DNA of 47,149 nt, taken from positions 1 to 47,149 of the forward strand of contig JAGVBT010000132.1 of NCBI GenBank assembly GCA_020059605.1, read 5' to 3'. Shown here in pieces: positions 17,227 to 25,845 of the stretch. How positions within the stretch are numbered: position 1 is the stretch's first letter; each line of letters opens with the position of its first letter. Under the pieces are notes generated by a model. That model did not search any database. It was not told where the DNA came from and was given only the letters and a program-made list of their open reading frames with translations. Both the position numbers and the translations under genes were made by a program. The stretch is from Deltaproteobacteria bacterium. GTDB lineage: Bacteria; Desulfobacterota; BSN033; UBA1163.

Positions 17227-17321
17227 GTCGCGGGGAGTCGGGATGAGCCTGGCTGAGAGGGCGACCGGACAGTCGCCGACCCGCTGAACCTGACCTGGAT
17301 CATACCAGCGGAGGGATCGAC
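17227..17321 (+). promoter_or_regulatory. TPP riboswitch (THI element)
   Basis: The conserved THI-box segments occur in order: CGGGGAGTC, then GGCTGAGAGGG for the pyrimidine-binding arm, then CCCGCTGAACCTGACCTGG and ATACCAGCGGAGGGA for the pyrophosphate-binding arm. The outer P1 stem can close GTCG at 17227-17230 with CGAC at 17318-17321. It lies directly before an intrinsic terminator and thiM. This fits transcriptional attenuation when thiamine pyrophosphate is abundant. Confidence 0.96.
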
Positions 17322-17341
17322 AGATGAACCAACAGGGCATG

Positions 17342-17366
17342 CCGACCCCCCGGGGTCGGTTTTTTT
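17342..17366 (+). terminator. Intrinsic terminator of the TPP riboswitch
   Basis: The stem CCGACCC/GGGTCGG (17342-17348 with 17353-17359) has a 4-base loop and is followed by seven T residues. It lies 20 bases after the aptamer and 21 bases before the thiM start, so it is the expression platform. Its G/C-rich arm can compete with upstream GGTC/GACC segments of the aptamer. Confidence 0.92.
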
Positions 17367-17387
17367 ATTTCGCGGTAAGAGACATCC

Positions 17388-18191
17388 ATGATCTTTCAAT
17401 CGGAAAACCTCATCGAGGTTCTTTTAAAGGTCCGGGATCGTAAACCGGTTGTCCACGCCATCACCAACTGGGTGACCGGCAACGAAGTCGCAAGCGCACT
17501 CCATGCCGTCGGCGCCCGGCCGATCATGGCTATTTCTCCTGAGGAAGTTAAGGAGATTACCTCAAAGGCAGGCGCATTGGTGCTGAACTTAGGAACCCCC
17601 TCTCCGGCTCGCATGGAGGCCATGCTTCTATCGGGTCGCCAGGCCAATCAGAAAGGTATTCCGGTCCTCTTCGATCCGGTTGGGGTCGGCGCCTCGGAGT
17701 TCCGGATCGACTCCTCGGGGAGGATTCTATCCGAACTCCGGGTGAGGGTCATCCGGGGAAATCCTTCTGAAATCGGCATCCTTGCAGGAAAGGGGGGCCA
17801 ATCAGCCGGGGTTGATTCGATCGAAGGACCGCCGGTTATGGATTGGGCCGCCCGATCTCTTTCCGAAAAGACGGGAGCAGTCGTTGTTGCAAGCGGTCCT
17901 GAGGACCTGATCGTCTCTTCCGAAAAGAAAGCGATCGTGGAAAACGGCCATCCGATGATGGGGCTAGTCACGGGCATGGGTTGCATGCTCACTGGAGTTA
18001 TCGGGGCCTTTCATGCGGTGGAGAACGATTCCCTGACGGCCGCGGTGAGCGCAACGGCCTTCTTCGGCCTGGCCGGAGAACAGGCCGCTCTCAAATCGAA
18101 TGGGCCGGGGACATTCAAATCCGCTTTTCTTGACGCCCTCTTCTCATTGACGCCCGATCAAATGCGAAAAGGAATGAAAATAAAATCCTAA
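17388..18191 (+). CDS. thiM: Hydroxyethylthiazole kinase
   Basis: The 267-residue kinase phosphorylates 4-methyl-5-(2-hydroxyethyl)thiazole so that salvaged thiazole can enter thiamine phosphate synthesis. Family motifs are clear: VVHAITNWVTGNEVASAL at 21-38, LFDPVGVGAS at 94-103, VIRGNPSEI at 121-129, and the active-site cysteine C199 in VTGMGCMLTG. Length equals that of known ThiM proteins. It is the first gene behind the TPP riboswitch and terminator. The ribosome site (TAAGAGA) is weak. ThiE and ThiD, which would complete salvage, are not in this window. The following genes encode the matching transporter. Confidence 0.97.
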   Translation: MIFQSENLIEVLLKVRDRKPVVHAITNWVTGNEVASALHAVGARPIMAISPEEVKEITSKAGALVLNLGTPSPARMEAMLLSGRQANQKGIPVLFDPVGVGASEFRIDSSGRILSELRVRVIRGNPSEIGILAGKGGQSAGVDSIEGPPVMDWAARSLSEKTGAVVVASGPEDLIVSSEKKAIVENGHPMMGLVTGMGCMLTGVIGAFHAVENDSLTAAVSATAFFGLAGEQAALKSNGPGTFKSAFLDALFSLTPDQMRKGMKIKS

Positions 18192-18210
18192 ACAAAGACA
18201 TTTGAAATTT

Positions 18211-18369
18211 CTCCAATAATTCCCTCCCCCTTCGATGGGGGAGGTCGGTACGACTCGAAACCGAGGTGAGGGCACGCGGCGCAAGCGCCTGCGCTGCGCG
18301 TGGGGGTGGACATGCTGCTTTCCCCCTCACCCCCGCCCTCTCCCGCCTGGGGAGAGGGAGTTGTTGGAG
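18211..18369. repeat. MITE-like inverted-repeat element inside the thiamine operon
   Basis: The ends CTCCAATAATTCCCTCCCC (18211-18229) and, on the opposite strand, CTCCAACAACTCCCTCTCC (18351-18369) match at 16 of 19 positions. Inside are further hairpins: CTCCCCC/GGGGGAG at the left, CCTCTCCC/GGGAGAGG at the right, and a GCGC-rich central dyad. It fills the 217-nt gap between thiM and thiW. It would fold into a large RNA structure in the operon transcript. Confidence 0.7.
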
Positions 18370-18408
18370 TTATTTTCTAATTCAATCCTAAGGAGAAGAA
18401 GGAAAAAC

Positions 18409-18933
18409 ATGGACACGCGAACGATTGCCAGGGCAGTGATTCTCGTTGCCATTGGTGTCGCCATTTCGCCTTTTACGAGCATTCCCATCGGCATGGCCAA
18501 GATCAACCCGGCCCAGCATTTTATCAATGTGCTGGGCGCCATCCTGCTCGGCCCCTGGTGGGCAACCGGGATCGCCCTCATTATCGGCATCCTCCGCAAC
18601 GCCCTGGGGACGGGCACATTGCTTGCCTTTCCCGGGGGAATGATCGGCGCCTTCCTCGCAGGCATGGCCTATCGCTACACCCGAAACATCTATGCCGGGG
18701 CCCTGGGAGAAGTGATCGGCACAGGACTTTTCGGAGCCGTTGCCAGCGCGCTGATCGTTGCCCCGGTCCTGATGGGAAAGACCATGGCCCTGGGAGCCCT
18801 GATCATAGCCTTTTCCGGAAGCACAATCGTGGGAGCGATGATCGGCATCTTCGGCCTGAAACTTCTTGAACGGGCGGGATTCGCCAGACTGGGACCTGAG
18901 AGAGGACGACCACCGGATGATCCTTCGCTTTGA
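18409..18933 (+). CDS. thiW: ThiW: thiazole-specific S component of an ECF transporter
   Basis: The 174-residue integral membrane protein has about five hydrophobic helices. It carries the ThiW-family signatures INVLGAILLGPWWA, IGILRNALGTGTLLAFPG and YRYTRNIYAGALGEVIGTG. In the family this S component binds the thiazole moiety of thiamine and docks onto an ECF module for ATP-driven uptake. The frame extends upstream to 18235, but that part is the palindromic repeat. The ATG at 18409 follows AAGGAGAAGAAGG and starts MDTRTIARAVILV. Its partners follow directly, so here the ECF module appears dedicated. Expression is expected to follow the TPP riboswitch. Confidence 0.93.
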   Translation: MDTRTIARAVILVAIGVAISPFTSIPIGMAKINPAQHFINVLGAILLGPWWATGIALIIGILRNALGTGTLLAFPGGMIGAFLAGMAYRYTRNIYAGALGEVIGTGLFGAVASALIVAPVLMGKTMALGALIIAFSGSTIVGAMIGIFGLKLLERAGFARLGPERGRPPDDPSL

Positions 18934-20560
18934 AGAGGTCTCGTATTCATACCCGGGGGCGGCCGCCCGCGCTCTCGATGGGTTGGACCTTTCCGTTGAT
19001 CCGGGAGAGAGCGTCCTCGTTGCGGGTACAAGCGGAAGTGGCAAGTCAACCTTTTGCCGCGCCTCCATCGGGCTGGTTCCCCATTTTCATCACGGGAAGT
19101 TTACCGGCAGGGTCCTCGTGGCCGGGCGCGATACTCGCCGGTATCCGGTCCACGAGCTGTTTCGCCATGCTGGACTGGTCTTTCAAAATCCCGATGCCCA
19201 GCTCTTCAACCAGACTGTTGAAGCGGAATTGACTTATGGCCTGGAGAGCCTCGGGATGCCTCCGTCCGAAATTGAATCCAGAATGGCCTGGGCAAGCCGG
19301 TTGACAAAACTCGATTCGCTCATGGACCGCCTTCCCTATACGCTCTCCGGGGGCGAAAAGCAGCGAGTCGCCCTGGCCTCCATCTTAACCCTCCGGCCCC
19401 GCCTCCTTCTTCTCGATGAACCCTTCACTCACCTCGACCCCGAAGGAGCAGACGAACTGCGCGGGATCCTCCGGACAATGAAGGCCAAGGGTATTGCACT
19501 CGTCATCGTTGAGCACAGGCTCCATGAAATCATCGGTGATGTGGATCGCATCATCGTCTTTCATCGGGGAAAAGCTGTTGCCGAGGGTCCTCCCCGCCGG
19601 GTTCTCTCGGGTAACATTTCGAGTTACGGTCTCAATCTCCCGCCCCTGCTCCGGTTCTTCAGGGCCTTCGGGCTGAATGAAACGCCGTTCAATGCCGACG
19701 AGGCGATCGAAACGCTCAAAACCCAAAACCTCCTCGAACCATTTTTTTCCCGTTTCTCCAGGCAGATGCTTCATCCCTCCCACGCCCCTGCGGAAACCCC
19801 GTCTACAATCGTTGAAGCGGAAAATATCTGGTTTAACTATGAGGGCCGGGATGTCCTCCGCGGGGTTCACCTCAAACTTCGGAAGGGGGAGTGCGCTGCA
19901 CTGTTAGGTAAAAACGGGGCGGGAAAAACCACCTTGATTAAACATCTCAACGGATTGCTCAAACCTCAGCAGGGCCTCTTGACGGTCCTCGGCATGGATA
20001 CCCGGAAGAACCCTGTCTCAAAAATTTCCCGCCACGTCGGCCTGGTGTGGCAGAACCCCAATGACCAGCTCTTCCGGCCGACCGTCCGGGAGGAAGTATT
20101 AACAGCTCCGAAAACTTTCCGTTCCTATGATCCGTCCTGGTGCAATCAACTGTTTGACAGGTTTGGCCTTCTCCCTCTTCTTGACCGTTCCCCATTTTCT
20201 CTGAGCGAAGGGCAGAAGAAACGGGTCTCTTTTGCCGCGGCCCTGGCGGTCAAGCCCGGCTTGATCGTCCTCGATGAACCCACCGCCGGACAGGATGAAT
20301 CCTTCCGCAGGGAATTAACGGGCTTCATCACTCTCCTCAGGGAGGAAGGAAGCACCATTGTCCTGGCAACCCATGACCTCGAATTTGCCGCTGAGCATGC
20401 AACCCGCTGGCTGGTCCTATCCGAAGGTAAGATCATCGCAGATGGTTCTCCTGAAGATGTGATGACCGATGCTTCGGTCATGGCAAAAGCAGGCCTCCGG
20501 CCCACCCAGCGATTTCAACTGATTCAAGCCATCAAACAGCACGGGAAGGAAACCCTTTGA
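18917..20560 (+). CDS. ECF transporter ATPase with two fused ABC domains
   Basis: The 547-residue protein joins two ATPase domains that are usually separate EcfA1 and EcfA2 subunits. Domain 1 has Walker A at 37-45 (GTSGSGKST), the signature LSGGEKQR and Walker B LLLLDEPFTHLD. Domain 2 has GKNGAGKTT, the slightly altered signature LSEGQKKR and LIVLDEPTAGQD. Both sites therefore look competent. It would energise uptake through EcfT and ThiW. I chose the ATG at 18917, which overlaps the thiW end by 17 bases and is followed at once by LRFEEVSYSYPG. An in-frame upstream ATG at 18866 lies wholly within thiW and seems unlikely. Confidence 0.94.
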   Translation: MILRFEEVSYSYPGAAARALDGLDLSVDPGESVLVAGTSGSGKSTFCRASIGLVPHFHHGKFTGRVLVAGRDTRRYPVHELFRHAGLVFQNPDAQLFNQTVEAELTYGLESLGMPPSEIESRMAWASRLTKLDSLMDRLPYTLSGGEKQRVALASILTLRPRLLLLDEPFTHLDPEGADELRGILRTMKAKGIALVIVEHRLHEIIGDVDRIIVFHRGKAVAEGPPRRVLSGNISSYGLNLPPLLRFFRAFGLNETPFNADEAIETLKTQNLLEPFFSRFSRQMLHPSHAPAETPSTIVEAENIWFNYEGRDVLRGVHLKLRKGECAALLGKNGAGKTTLIKHLNGLLKPQQGLLTVLGMDTRKNPVSKISRHVGLVWQNPNDQLFRPTVREEVLTAPKTFRSYDPSWCNQLFDRFGLLPLLDRSPFSLSEGQKKRVSFAAALAVKPGLIVLDEPTAGQDESFRRELTGFITLLREEGSTIVLATHDLEFAAEHATRWLVLSEGKIIADGSPEDVMTDASVMAKAGLRPTQRFQLIQAIKQHGKETL

Positions 20561-21234
20561 AATCATCCGCTTTCGACCCCCGTTCAAAACTGATTGGAGC
20601 CTTCGTCGGGACTCTTTTTCTGGTGATGTTTACTCACTGGGTCCCCTTGGCCGCCTCCCTGGGAGCCCTGGCGGTCATGGTCCTCCTTCTTCATCTCGGC
20701 CGTTCCTGGATCCATTTCTTAACGAACCTTGGCTTTGCCGTCCTCACTTTTTTCGTCATCGTCTCCCTTGCCTTCGACCTGTTGACTGGCGTCGTGGCCG
20801 GCCTTCGGCTTCTCGCCATCGGGACAGTCTTCTTCCTCTTCTTCCAGACCACTTCTCCCGAAAGGCTATCCAATGCCCTGCTCAAGACGGGACTCCCCTA
20901 CCCCTTCACCTTTGTGCTCAGCGCTTCCATGCAATTTGTCCCCGTGCTGATTCGCCGCGCCAGGAATATCCGCGACGCCCAGCGGGCTCGGGGAATCCCC
21001 ATCGAGGGTGGCCCACGGACACTCTTCCACTTGCCCGCGCTGGTGGGTCCCCTCCTCGTTCAGGCTTTCAAATTTGCGGATGAACTTGCAGAGGCGATGG
21101 AAGCCCGTGGTTTCGGAATATCGGGCCGGCGTTTCCGTTTTGAACCGCGTTTCAGATGGGTTGACTGGATGGTGGTCGGAATAAGCCTTGCCGTATTAAC
21201 GGCCGGGCTCGCAATGAAATTCTTTTTGCCTTGA
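20557..21234 (+). CDS. ecfT: EcfT transmembrane coupling subunit of the ECF transporter
   Basis: The 225-residue protein has four to five membrane helices and the two cytoplasmic coupling motifs of EcfT, AQRARG (ARG at 144-146) and EARGFG (ARG at 183-185). These seat in the ATPase grooves. The start is a TTG overlapping the stop of the ATPase gene (TTGA), with AAGGAAA as ribosome site, so the two genes are coupled. It completes the module thiM-thiW-ecfAA-ecfT. The carB promoter overlaps its stop codon, which marks the end of the operon although no terminator is evident. Confidence 0.93.
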   Translation: MKSSAFDPRSKLIGAFVGTLFLVMFTHWVPLAASLGALAVMVLLLHLGRSWIHFLTNLGFAVLTFFVIVSLAFDLLTGVVAGLRLLAIGTVFFLFFQTTSPERLSNALLKTGLPYPFTFVLSASMQFVPVLIRRARNIRDAQRARGIPIEGGPRTLFHLPALVGPLLVQAFKFADELAEAMEARGFGISGRRFRFEPRFRWVDWMVVGISLAVLTAGLAMKFFLP

Positions 21235-21259
21235 CAGGCCGTTACAGCCAAACTATACT
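21231..21259 (+). promoter_or_regulatory. Near-consensus sigma70-type promoter for carB
   Basis: TTGACA at 21231-21236 and TATACT at 21254-21259 are separated by 17 bases. The -35 box is perfect and the -10 box has one mismatch. The -35 overlaps the ecfT stop codon. The predicted start near 21266 leaves a leader of about 54 bases before the carB ATG. Confidence 0.8.
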
Positions 21260-21319
21260 TCCATGGGTTTATTCAGACCTTATGCTTCCCAATAACAATG
21301 ACCCAAAGGAGAGATTGAG

Positions 21320-24300
21320 ATGCCGAGACGAGACGACATCAAGAAAGTGATGATCATCGGTTCAGGACCGATTATCATTGGCCAGGCATGCGAATTTGAT
21401 TACTCGGGAACACAGGCCTGCAAGGCTCTCCGGGAACTGGGATATGAGATTGTGCTCGCCAATTCCAATCCGGCGACGATTATGACCGACCCGGGAATGG
21501 CGGATTCAACTTATATCGAACCGCTCAACCTCCAGAGGATGAAGGACATCATCGAAAAGGAACGGCCCGACGCCCTGCTGCCCAACCTGGGGGGCCAGAC
21601 AGGGTTAAATCTCTCCTCGGAATTGTCGCGGGCAGGCATTCTCGAGCAATATGGCGTGAGGATCATCGGCGTGGGCATCGATGCCATCGAGCGGGGGGAG
21701 GACCGGATCGCTTTCAAGGAGACGATGGAGCGGCTTGGCATTGAAATGCCGAGAAGCAAACCCGCTTTCAGCATCGAAGAAGCCGAGGAGATCGCCGCAG
21801 AGCTCGGGTACCCTGTCGTGATCCGCCCCGCCTACACCCTGGGTGGAACAGGGGGGGGATTGGTCTATAATGTGGAGGAACTGCGCACGGTGGCCAGCCG
21901 CGGGATATCGGCAAGCCTCGTCGGTCAGATCCTGGTGGAGGAATCGGTCCTCGGATGGGAAGAGTTGGAGCTCGAAGTCGTCCGTGACTCCAAAAACCAG
22001 ATGATCACCGTCTGTTTTATTGAGAATGTGGATGCCATGGGCGTCCATACCGGAGACTCTTTTTGCACAGCCCCCATGCTCACGATTACTCCCGAATTGC
22101 AGAAGCGCCTCCAGAAGTATTCCTATGATATCGTCGAGGCCATCCAGGTGATCGGAGGCACCAATATCCAGTTTGCTCATGACCCTGCCACCGGCCGGGT
22201 TGTCGTCATCGAAATCAATCCCAGGACTTCAAGGTCCTCCGCCCTCGCTTCCAAGGCAACAGGGTTCCCCATCGCTTTGATCTCGGCAAAATTAGCCGCC
22301 GGCATGACCCTGGACGAGATCCCTTACTGGAAGGAAGGAATGCTCGACCGATATATCCCCTCGGGAGATTATGTCGTGGTTAAATTTGCCCGGTGGGCCT
22401 TCGAAAAGTTTAAGAATTCCCAGGACCGGCTGGGTACCCAGATGCGCGCCGTCGGCGAAGTGATGAGCATCGGCAAGACATACAAGGAAGCCTTGCAGAA
22501 AGCGATCCGCTCTTTGGAAATCGGCCGTACCGGGCTCGGTTTTGCCAAGGATTTTCACCAAAGATCTCTCAATGAACTGATGGATCTCCTCACCGAACCC
22601 ACGAGTGAACGCCAGTTCATCATGTACGAGGCCCTCCGAAAAGGCGCGACCGTGGAAGACCTATACCGCAAAACCTTCATCAAACCCTGGTTCATCGAGC
22701 AAATGAAAGAGCTGGTGCAATTGGAAGAGGAGATCCTCCGGTATAAAGGCAAAACCCTGCCGGACGATCTTTTGGCCAAGGCCAAGAAAGACGGGTTTGC
22801 CGACCGTTATCTCTCCCGGCTCTTAGGCCTCCCCGAGAAGGAGATCCGGGACAGGCGGACTTCCCTGGGTGTGGTCCAGGGCTGGGAGCCGGTGCGGGTA
22901 AGCGGGGTAGCCGATGCGGCCTACTATTTCTCCACCTATAACGCACCCGACCAGGTGACGGTCAGCCAGAAACCGAAGATCATGGTTCTCGGGGGAGGCC
23001 CAAACCGAATCGGTCAGGGGATCGAGTTCGATTATTGCTGTGTCCATGCCGCTTTTGCAATACGCGACGAAGGCTATGAATCGATCATGGTGAACTGCAA
23101 TCCCGAAACGGTTTCCACCGATTATGATACCTCCAATAAACTTTATTTTGAACCTCTGACCGTTGAAGATGTCCTGAGCATCTATGAAAAAGAAAAACCC
23201 GAGGGAGTGATCGTTCAATTTGGAGGTCAGACTCCGCTGAACATCGCCGGTGAACTGGCCCAGGCCGGAGTCAAGATCTTAGGCACATCCCCCGAGGCCA
23301 TCGACCTGGCAGAGGACCGGGACCGCTTTCGGCAGATGATGTCGAAACTGGACATTCCCATGCCTGAATCGGGCATGGCAAGCAACATCGAAGAAGCCCT
23401 CCGGGTGGCCGAGAGAATCGGGTATCCCCTCATGGTCAGGCCTTCCTATGTTCTCGGAGGACGCGGCATGGAGGTAATCCATGACGAGGAAATGCTCGAA
23501 CAGTATGTGGGAGCGGCCGTGGGAGTGACCCCGGAGCGGCCAATCCTGATCGATAAATTCCTTGAAAATGCAACCGAGGCCGAAGCCGACGCCGTTTCCG
23601 ACGGGAAAGATGCCTTTGTCCCGGCCGTGATGGAGCATATTGAACTGGCCGGCATCCATTCCGGCGACTCCGCCTGTGTCATTCCGCCGATCAGCATTCC
23701 GGCGATCCATCTGGACACCATCTATGAATATACCCGCAAGATCGCCACCATGCTCAACGTGGTCGGCTTGATGAACATTCAGTATGCCATCGCCGATGAC
23801 CATGTTTATGTCTTAGAGGCAAACCCCCGCGCCTCCCGCACCGTACCCATCGTCTCAAAAGTTTGCAATATTCCCATGGCCCGGTTGGCCACCCGGATTA
23901 TGCTCGGCAAAAAATTGAGTTCCCTCAATCTCAAGCCAAAATTTTTCCGGCACTTTGGCGTTAAAGAGTCGGTCTTCCCCTTCAACATGTTCCCGGAGGT
24001 GGATCCGCTTCTTGGCCCGGAGATGCGCTCCACCGGAGAAGTTTTGGGAATGGCCGACTCCTTCGGCCTCGCCTTTTTTAAAGCGGAGGAGGCGGCTCAG
24101 CAACTCCTTCCTTCGGAGGGAACGGTTTTAATTACGGTTTCAAAGAATGATCGGCCCGCCGTTCTTGAAGTCGCCAGGAAATTTCATCGGTTGGGGTTTA
24201 AAATTAAGGCGACCAACGGAACCCAGCGATTTCTGAAAGAATACGGAATTGAGGCCGAACAGGTTTTCAAAATGAGTGAGGGACGCCCCAATATCGCGGA

Positions 24301-24520
24301 CGGGATTAAAAACAGGGAGATTCATCTGGTCATCAATACGCCCAGCGGCAAACTGAGCAAGGAGGACGATTCCTATATTCGAAAAACAGCCATTCGATAT
24401 AAGATCCCCTATATCACGACCCTCGCCGCAGCGCTGGCGGCTGCCAAAGGCATTGCCGCCTTCCGGCAGGGAAAAGGCAGTGTCCGCTCCCTCCAGAGTT
24501 ACCATGCGGACATCCATTAG
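21320..24520 (+). CDS. carB: Carbamoyl-phosphate synthase large subunit
   Basis: The 1066-residue protein makes carbamoyl phosphate from bicarbonate, ammonia and two ATP for pyrimidine and arginine synthesis. It has the internal duplication typical of CarB: VMIIGSGPIIIGQACEFDY near residue 10 and VLGGGPNRIGQGIEFDY near 556. Each half has an ATP-grasp domain (RPAYTLGGTGGG; RPSYVLGGRGME). The C-terminal MGS-like allosteric domain begins about GTVLITVSKNDRP. Length is full for the family. AAAGGAGAG precedes the ATG. The small glutaminase subunit gene carA is not adjacent, so it must be elsewhere. Transcription should start from the promoter at 21231-21259. Confidence 0.98.
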   Translation: MPRRDDIKKVMIIGSGPIIIGQACEFDYSGTQACKALRELGYEIVLANSNPATIMTDPGMADSTYIEPLNLQRMKDIIEKERPDALLPNLGGQTGLNLSSELSRAGILEQYGVRIIGVGIDAIERGEDRIAFKETMERLGIEMPRSKPAFSIEEAEEIAAELGYPVVIRPAYTLGGTGGGLVYNVEELRTVASRGISASLVGQILVEESVLGWEELELEVVRDSKNQMITVCFIENVDAMGVHTGDSFCTAPMLTITPELQKRLQKYSYDIVEAIQVIGGTNIQFAHDPATGRVVVIEINPRTSRSSALASKATGFPIALISAKLAAGMTLDEIPYWKEGMLDRYIPSGDYVVVKFARWAFEKFKNSQDRLGTQMRAVGEVMSIGKTYKEALQKAIRSLEIGRTGLGFAKDFHQRSLNELMDLLTEPTSERQFIMYEALRKGATVEDLYRKTFIKPWFIEQMKELVQLEEEILRYKGKTLPDDLLAKAKKDGFADRYLSRLLGLPEKEIRDRRTSLGVVQGWEPVRVSGVADAAYYFSTYNAPDQVTVSQKPKIMVLGGGPNRIGQGIEFDYCCVHAAFAIRDEGYESIMVNCNPETVSTDYDTSNKLYFEPLTVEDVLSIYEKEKPEGVIVQFGGQTPLNIAGELAQAGVKILGTSPEAIDLAEDRDRFRQMMSKLDIPMPESGMASNIEEALRVAERIGYPLMVRPSYVLGGRGMEVIHDEEMLEQYVGAAVGVTPERPILIDKFLENATEAEADAVSDGKDAFVPAVMEHIELAGIHSGDSACVIPPISIPAIHLDTIYEYTRKIATMLNVVGLMNIQYAIADDHVYVLEANPRASRTVPIVSKVCNIPMARLATRIMLGKKLSSLNLKPKFFRHFGVKESVFPFNMFPEVDPLLGPEMRSTGEVLGMADSFGLAFFKAEEAAQQLLPSEGTVLITVSKNDRPAVLEVARKFHRLGFKIKATNGTQRFLKEYGIEAEQVFKMSEGRPNIADGIKNREIHLVINTPSGKLSKEDDSYIRKTAIRYKIPYITTLAAALAAAKGIAAFRQGKGSVRSLQSYHADIH

Positions 24521-24554
24521 TGCCTTAGGAATAAAATTGTGCGTTTGGTCCTGG

Positions 24555-25565
24555 CTATGCTGGGTTAGGAAGGTACCCCGCTTCTCTCAACCATTGCTCG
24601 GTCAGTTTCATCCCCTCTTCCAGAGAATAACGCGGTTGATAGCCCAATTCATGCCTCGCTTTTTCGATGCTGAAGCGCGCTTGGCGGGTCAGATATCTAA
24701 CGGCTTCACGTGATATTTTCGAGGGATTCCCGGTGAATTTCGAACCCATCTCCATGCCCAATGCAATAACTTTCGCAATCCCCTCGGGCACGGACCGGAG
24801 GTTTGGCTTTCCTGCCATTCGGGCATAGTATCCGAAGAATTCCCTCCACATCACAGGATTCCCATCGCTGATCAAATAGGCCTGCCCCACGGAAGTATCG
24901 TTTTTCGTTGCCGTCAGAGTGGCATCGATAAGGTTATCGATATAGACATAATTGCAGAGGCCCCTCCCTCCATTGATGAGGATCATCTGGCCTGACTGGA
25001 TCAGTTTAACGGGACGAAGGGTCCATGGATTGGAATTCGGTCCATACACGTTGGCAGGTTGAATCACGACAACCGGAATCCCGGTCTGTTGGTGGGCGGC
25101 CCAAACAGCCTTCTCTCCGGCGATCTTTGTGTCGCAATAGAGATTCCCGCAGGGTTGGTAGGCCGTTGTTTCGTCGACCTGGCCCGGCGGGTTCATTCCA
25201 TACACCGCCACGCTGCTGAAGTGGATAAATTTCTTAACACCTGCTTCATTCGAAACCTTCAGAATATTCTCCGTGCCCTCGACATTGGTTCGATAAAAAA
25301 CTTCTCGGTCTCCAGTCTCTCGGACCATGGCCGCGCAATGAAAAACGAGATCGCATCCGCGGACGGCTTCACGTAACGAACCAGGATCGAGCAGATCTGC
25401 CTGCACGATCTCTAATGGAAGTTTTCGCAGTCGCTCCGCCTTTCTCATATTTCGAACCATGGCGCGGACGCGCACCCCCTCTTCAATGGCCAGCCGCTCT
25501 GCCATACGCCCTCCAATGAAACCAGACCCACCTGTCACCAGCGCCAAAAGCCCCCGAATTTCCAT
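24555..25565 (-). CDS. NAD(P)-dependent epimerase/dehydratase (extended SDR)
   Basis: The 336-residue protein has the glycine motif TGGSGFIGG at residues 11-19, VQADLLD after the fourth strand, SSVAVYG for the active-site serine region, and the Y143-x3-K147 pair (YCDTK). This extended SDR pattern covers sugar-nucleotide epimerases, dihydroflavonol-4-reductase-like and 3-beta-hydroxysteroid-dehydrogenase-like enzymes. The tail (ARHELGYQPRYSLEEGM) is typical of the family. No polysaccharide or lipid biosynthesis genes adjoin it, so the substrate is unknown. It converges on carB with 34 bases between the stop codons and no clear terminator. Confidence 0.85.
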   Translation of the reverse strand: MEIRGLLALVTGGSGFIGGRMAERLAIEEGVRVRAMVRNMRKAERLRKLPLEIVQADLLDPGSLREAVRGCDLVFHCAAMVRETGDREVFYRTNVEGTENILKVSNEAGVKKFIHFSSVAVYGMNPPGQVDETTAYQPCGNLYCDTKIAGEKAVWAAHQQTGIPVVVIQPANVYGPNSNPWTLRPVKLIQSGQMILINGGRGLCNYVYIDNLIDATLTATKNDTSVGQAYLISDGNPVMWREFFGYYARMAGKPNLRSVPEGIAKVIALGMEMGSKFTGNPSKISREAVRYLTRQARFSIEKARHELGYQPRYSLEEGMKLTEQWLREAGYLPNPA

Positions 25566-25766
25566 TCGTACCCCCCCGTTTCGTCACTCCGGACTCGATT
25601 CATAATCCACTCTTTCATCCGTTCCCCGTATTCTTGGAGACAAGCTCCACAGGGATAACATCTTTCGTGATGATTGTAACTAAGTTTTGGGTTCATAAGA
25701 AATTTTTTCAGCGTGACCTGAATATATGCAAAATCGATTTGAGTGTCAATCCGAGAATACCGCTCA

Positions 25767-25795
25767 TTGATATCATGAAAGAAATATTTTATTAA
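25767..25795 (+). promoter_or_regulatory. Candidate promoter of the small zinc-ribbon-like gene
   Basis: TTGATA at 25767-25772 and TATTAA at 25790-25795 are 17 bases apart in an AT-rich stretch. The predicted start near 25802 is about 44 bases before the TTG start codon. The -35 matches five of six consensus bases and the -10 four. Nothing else was identified in the gap from 25566. Confidence 0.45.
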
Positions 25796-25845
25796 TTGTT
25801 TGGAAGCCGTATGGAACCACGCGAGGATCAAGGGAGGTGAAAGAA

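Noticed and set aside
18235..18408. N-terminal extension of thiW to an upstream ATG
   Set aside because: The extra 58 residues are translated palindromic repeat DNA, while ATG 18409 has a strong ribosome site and matches the ThiW family N-terminus.
18388..19068. 226-codon minus-strand frame rich in G, H and D
   Set aside because: Antisense to thiW and the ECF ATPase start; low-complexity composition with no motif.
24521..24554. Search for a bidirectional terminator between carB and the epimerase gene
   Set aside because: No stem-loop with a T tract could be found in the 34-base gap.
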